Positions 31,920 through 33,588 of a stretch of DNA of 33,588 bases are shown here, piece by piece. The stretch's first letter is position 1. Each line of letters opens with the position of its first letter. The stretch covers positions 1 to 33,588 of the forward strand of contig JAOADC010000009.1 of NCBI GenBank assembly GCA_026417515.1. Direction: 5' to 3'. The notes below the pieces were generated by a model, which was not told the DNA's origin, ran no database searches, and was given only the letters and a program-made list of their open reading frames with translations. This DNA comes from Actinomycetota bacterium (GTDB taxonomy: Bacteria; Actinomycetota; Aquicultoria; SKW223). The translations under genes and the position numbers were made by a program.

Positions 31920-31940
31920 AAATTCTACTTATGAGAATTT
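31920..31940. terminator. possible bidirectional terminator hairpin
   Basis: AAATTCT (31920-31926) and AGAATTT (31934-31940) with a 7-nt loop, in the gap between convergent nfo and the short-chain dehydrogenase, followed by T-rich sequence on both strands. The stem has little G+C, so it is weak. Confidence 0.3.
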
Positions 31941-31968
31941 GAAATTTTATTTATCTTACAGAATATTC

Positions 31969-32790
31969 TTATCCGATTTTGTAATACTTGCTTATTGCCC
32001 ACAAAAAGATTTTTTCAGGCAGTATTCTTTTTAACAAGACCGCAACTTTTTCGTAGCTGGGACCTACCTGATAACGAAGTTTAGGATTTTTCTTTCTAAG
32101 TAATTTTAAAAGCAGTTTTCCGACTTTTTCAGGTGATGAACCGTGGGTTTCATCTCTCTGAGCAATACTTATAGTTTTCTGCATCTGCGCAGAGTATGGT
32201 GATTTCTGACTTTTTTCAACAAAAACTCTCCTTTGTGTGAATTCAGTTTTCAGATCTCCTGGTTCTATAAGAATTACCTTAATCCCAAATGGTCTTAGTT
32301 CGTGCCAGAGTGCTTCAGTAAGTCCTTCAACAGCAAATTTTGAAGCAGAATAAAAAGGCTGAAAGGGAAGACCAATAATGCCACCAATAGAACTTACATT
32401 GATTATGTATCCCTTTCTTCTCTCTCTCATAAAAGGTAATACTTCTTTTATTACTCGATGAACACCAAAGAAGTTAGTGTTAAATTGTTCAAATGCTTCT
32501 TTCATTGAAGTGTCTTCAACTGAACCAGCAAGGCCAAAACCAGCATTGTTAATGAGAATGTCAATTTTGCCTTCCTTTTCAATAATGAAATTTACAGCCC
32601 TTTTTATTGAACCCTCATCAGTTACGTCCATCTGGATCATGTAGAAATTCTTTTTTACAGTAGTGGGAGGATAGCTTGCCTTTCTACTGGTTCCATAAAC
32701 TATGTAGCCTTTATCGGCAAGCATTTTTGCACAGGCAAGTCCAATACCAGATGAAGCACCTGTTATTAAAACGACTCTTTCTTTTTCCAT
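31969..32790 (-). CDS. short-chain dehydrogenase/reductase
   Basis: 273 residues from ATG 32790; the frame runs to 32844 but that part is tRNA-Ser sequence. Rossmann TGASSGIG (10-17), LINNAGFGLAGS, catalytic Ser in INVSSIGG and Tyr/Lys in YSASK, followed by PGDLKTEF. The classical SDR pattern, NAD(P) dependent; the substrate is not predictable. The start lies 12 bp after the tRNA-Ser(TGA) 3' end, without a clear ribosome site. Confidence 0.92.
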   Translation of the reverse strand: MEKERVVLITGASSGIGLACAKMLADKGYIVYGTSRKASYPPTTVKKNFYMIQMDVTDEGSIKRAVNFIIEKEGKIDILINNAGFGLAGSVEDTSMKEAFEQFNTNFFGVHRVIKEVLPFMRERRKGYIINVSSIGGIIGLPFQPFYSASKFAVEGLTEALWHELRPFGIKVILIEPGDLKTEFTQRRVFVEKSQKSPYSAQMQKTISIAQRDETHGSSPEKVGKLLLKLLRKKNPKLRYQVGPSYEKVAVLLKRILPEKIFLWAISKYYKIG

Positions 32791-32802
32791 AATATAGAAA
32801 CC

Positions 32803-32893
32803 TGGCGGAGGGAGAGGGATTTGAACCCCCGGTGGGCTCATCACCCACTGCGGTTTTCAAGACCGCCGCCTTCGTCCACTCGGCCATCCCTCC
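32803..32893 (-). tRNA. tRNA-Ser (anticodon TGA)
   Basis: Minus strand: acceptor GGAGGGA/TCCCTCC, anticodon stem GCGGT/ACCGC with loop CTTGAAA (anticodon TGA), long variable arm GTGGGTGA-type GTGGG/CCCAC, T loop TTCAAAT, discriminator G and encoded CCA. Lies between the HD-GYP fragment and the dehydrogenase on the same strand. Confidence 0.96.
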
Positions 32894-32959
32894 GAATTAG
32901 CAAGTGAATATGATAATAGATTTTTCTTTCAGTTCCAAATATCAATTAGATGGGTTTGA

Positions 32960-33588
32960 TCAATATTTAAGATCTTTTTCAATTTTTGGTATCATCTCGA
33001 TAAATATATCTACTAATTCAGGTTCGAATTGTTTACCCGCATTTTTCTTAAGTTCCTCTATTGCTTCCTCAACACTTAAGGCTTTTCTATATGGCCTATC
33101 AGACCTCATTTGCCTCATAAGCATCGCAAATGGCTATTATTCTTGCCTCTAAAGGTATCTTTTCTCCTTTTAGTTTGCTAGGATATCCTTTTCCATCAAA
33201 TCTCTCATGATGATGCACAATCCAGGGTATTATGGTTTTAATTCCTGTCTTATTAAGAATGTTGGCTCCAAGGATTGGATGGTTTTTAATTAGTTCGATT
33301 TCCTGACTGCTGAGTGGACCTTCTTTAGAGAGTATAGATTCTGGAATACCTATCTTACCAACATCGTGTAAAAGTGCTGCAATTTGAAGGATCCGGGTTC
33401 GTTCATTATCAAAGTTCATTCTTTTTGCAAATTCCTTCACCATTAGCATCAATCTCTGCGAATGATATCGTGTGTAACTGTCTTTTGCATCAACAGCTGC
33501 AGCCAGGGCTTTTATTGTGTTCAAATAAACTCTTTTGTTCGATATATTATCGTCGGATTTCTTAGACAATAATTTTTCTGTTGTAATT
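32960..33588 (-). pseudogene. HD-GYP domain gene broken by a frameshift, cut by the window edge
   Basis: On the minus strand an HD-GYP domain begins beyond 33588 (frame open to the edge) and reads KDSYTRYHSQR, LLHDVGKIGIP, HHHERFDGKGYP and IIAICDAYEA, then stops at 33099. One base further the conserved continuation appears in the next frame, as SDRPYRKALSVEEAIEELKK then NAGKQFEPELVDIFIEM, running to a stop at 32960. A single extra A near 33108-33111 (GCAAATG in place of GCAATG) would explain it. All catalytic residues lie before the break; the missing end is the conserved C-terminal helix. May be a true lesion or a sequencing/assembly error. Similar to the intact HD-GYP at 14757. Confidence 0.85.

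Noticed and set aside
32791-32844. N-terminal extension of the short-chain dehydrogenase
   Set aside because: These codons are tRNA-Ser(TGA) sequence read in frame, giving a Pro-rich nonsense peptide; ATG 32790 is the sensible start.
1-33588. CRISPR array, insertion sequences or prophage
   Set aside because: I saw no regularly spaced repeats, transposase motifs, terminal inverted repeats with target duplications, or phage genes. The tRNA 3' ends are not duplicated as attachment sites.

Overview
The window reads as bacterial chromosome from a low-G+C (about 35-38% by eye) anaerobe, probably thermophilic and from a deep-branching lineage. The reasons are ferredoxin-dependent pyruvate oxidation (porCDAB), two large membrane-anchored multihaem cytochromes c, a cytochrome c maturation operon of the System I* type (Cys-variant CcmE), a large SRP RNA with an Alu domain, a THEP1-type NTPase, and Shine-Dalgarno starts often paired with TTG or GTG. 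A Caldisericota-like or other deep-branching anaerobe fits, but the sequence alone does not settle the taxonomy.

Layout. 1-617: a decayed gene for a spermidine-synthase-like membrane protein. 618-2824 (minus): a translationally coupled pair of NapC/NirT-type multihaem cytochromes, divergent from 2977-3624, a Rex-family regulator whose NAD-binding loop is eroded; a perfect 8-bp inverted repeat lies over its -10 box. 3617-6588: an orphan protein, a stand-alone Lrp/AsnC effector domain followed by 5-formyl-THF cyclo-ligase, a membrane-anchored polysaccharide deacetylase, and nrdR. 6620-11272: ccmE-F-A-B-C-D. 11269-14752: a PRPP-binding protein, a YtxH protein, a LysN-like aminotransferase, ddl and tRNA-Arg(CCT). 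14757-18556: an HD-GYP protein and the por operon. 18654-21728 (minus): tRNA-Ser(CGA), SRP RNA, dnaX, ebfC, recR, an arrangement also known from Firmicutes. 21819-24594: a DUF2892 protein, tRNA-Arg(CCG), cysteine synthase, tRNA-Ser(GGA), tadA, purU. 24608-28888: a 1426-residue mosaic exported protein ending in one haem motif. 29039-33588: tRNA-Ser(GCT), an ARPP-1-like protein with a palindromic leader, tRNA-Arg(ACG), THEP1 NTPase, endonuclease IV, a short-chain dehydrogenase, tRNA-Ser(TGA), and a frameshifted HD-GYP gene running off the right edge.

How it fits together (inference). Pyruvate oxidation by Por makes low-potential reductant. The multihaem cytochromes, and possibly the giant protein with its terminal CXXCH, look like an electron conduit across the envelope. 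The Ccm operon supplies the haem attachment these proteins need, and the altered Rex homologue next to the cytochromes is the obvious candidate regulator. All seven tRNA genes decode only Ser or Arg, and they include the four anticodons bacteria normally use for Ser. Most remaining genes are ordinary housekeeping genes. The most unusual items are the atypical haem motifs, the NAD-blind Rex with its operator-like repeat, the mosaic haem-tailed protein, the ARPP-1-like gene with its structured leader, and structural RNA genes placed directly in front of coding starts.
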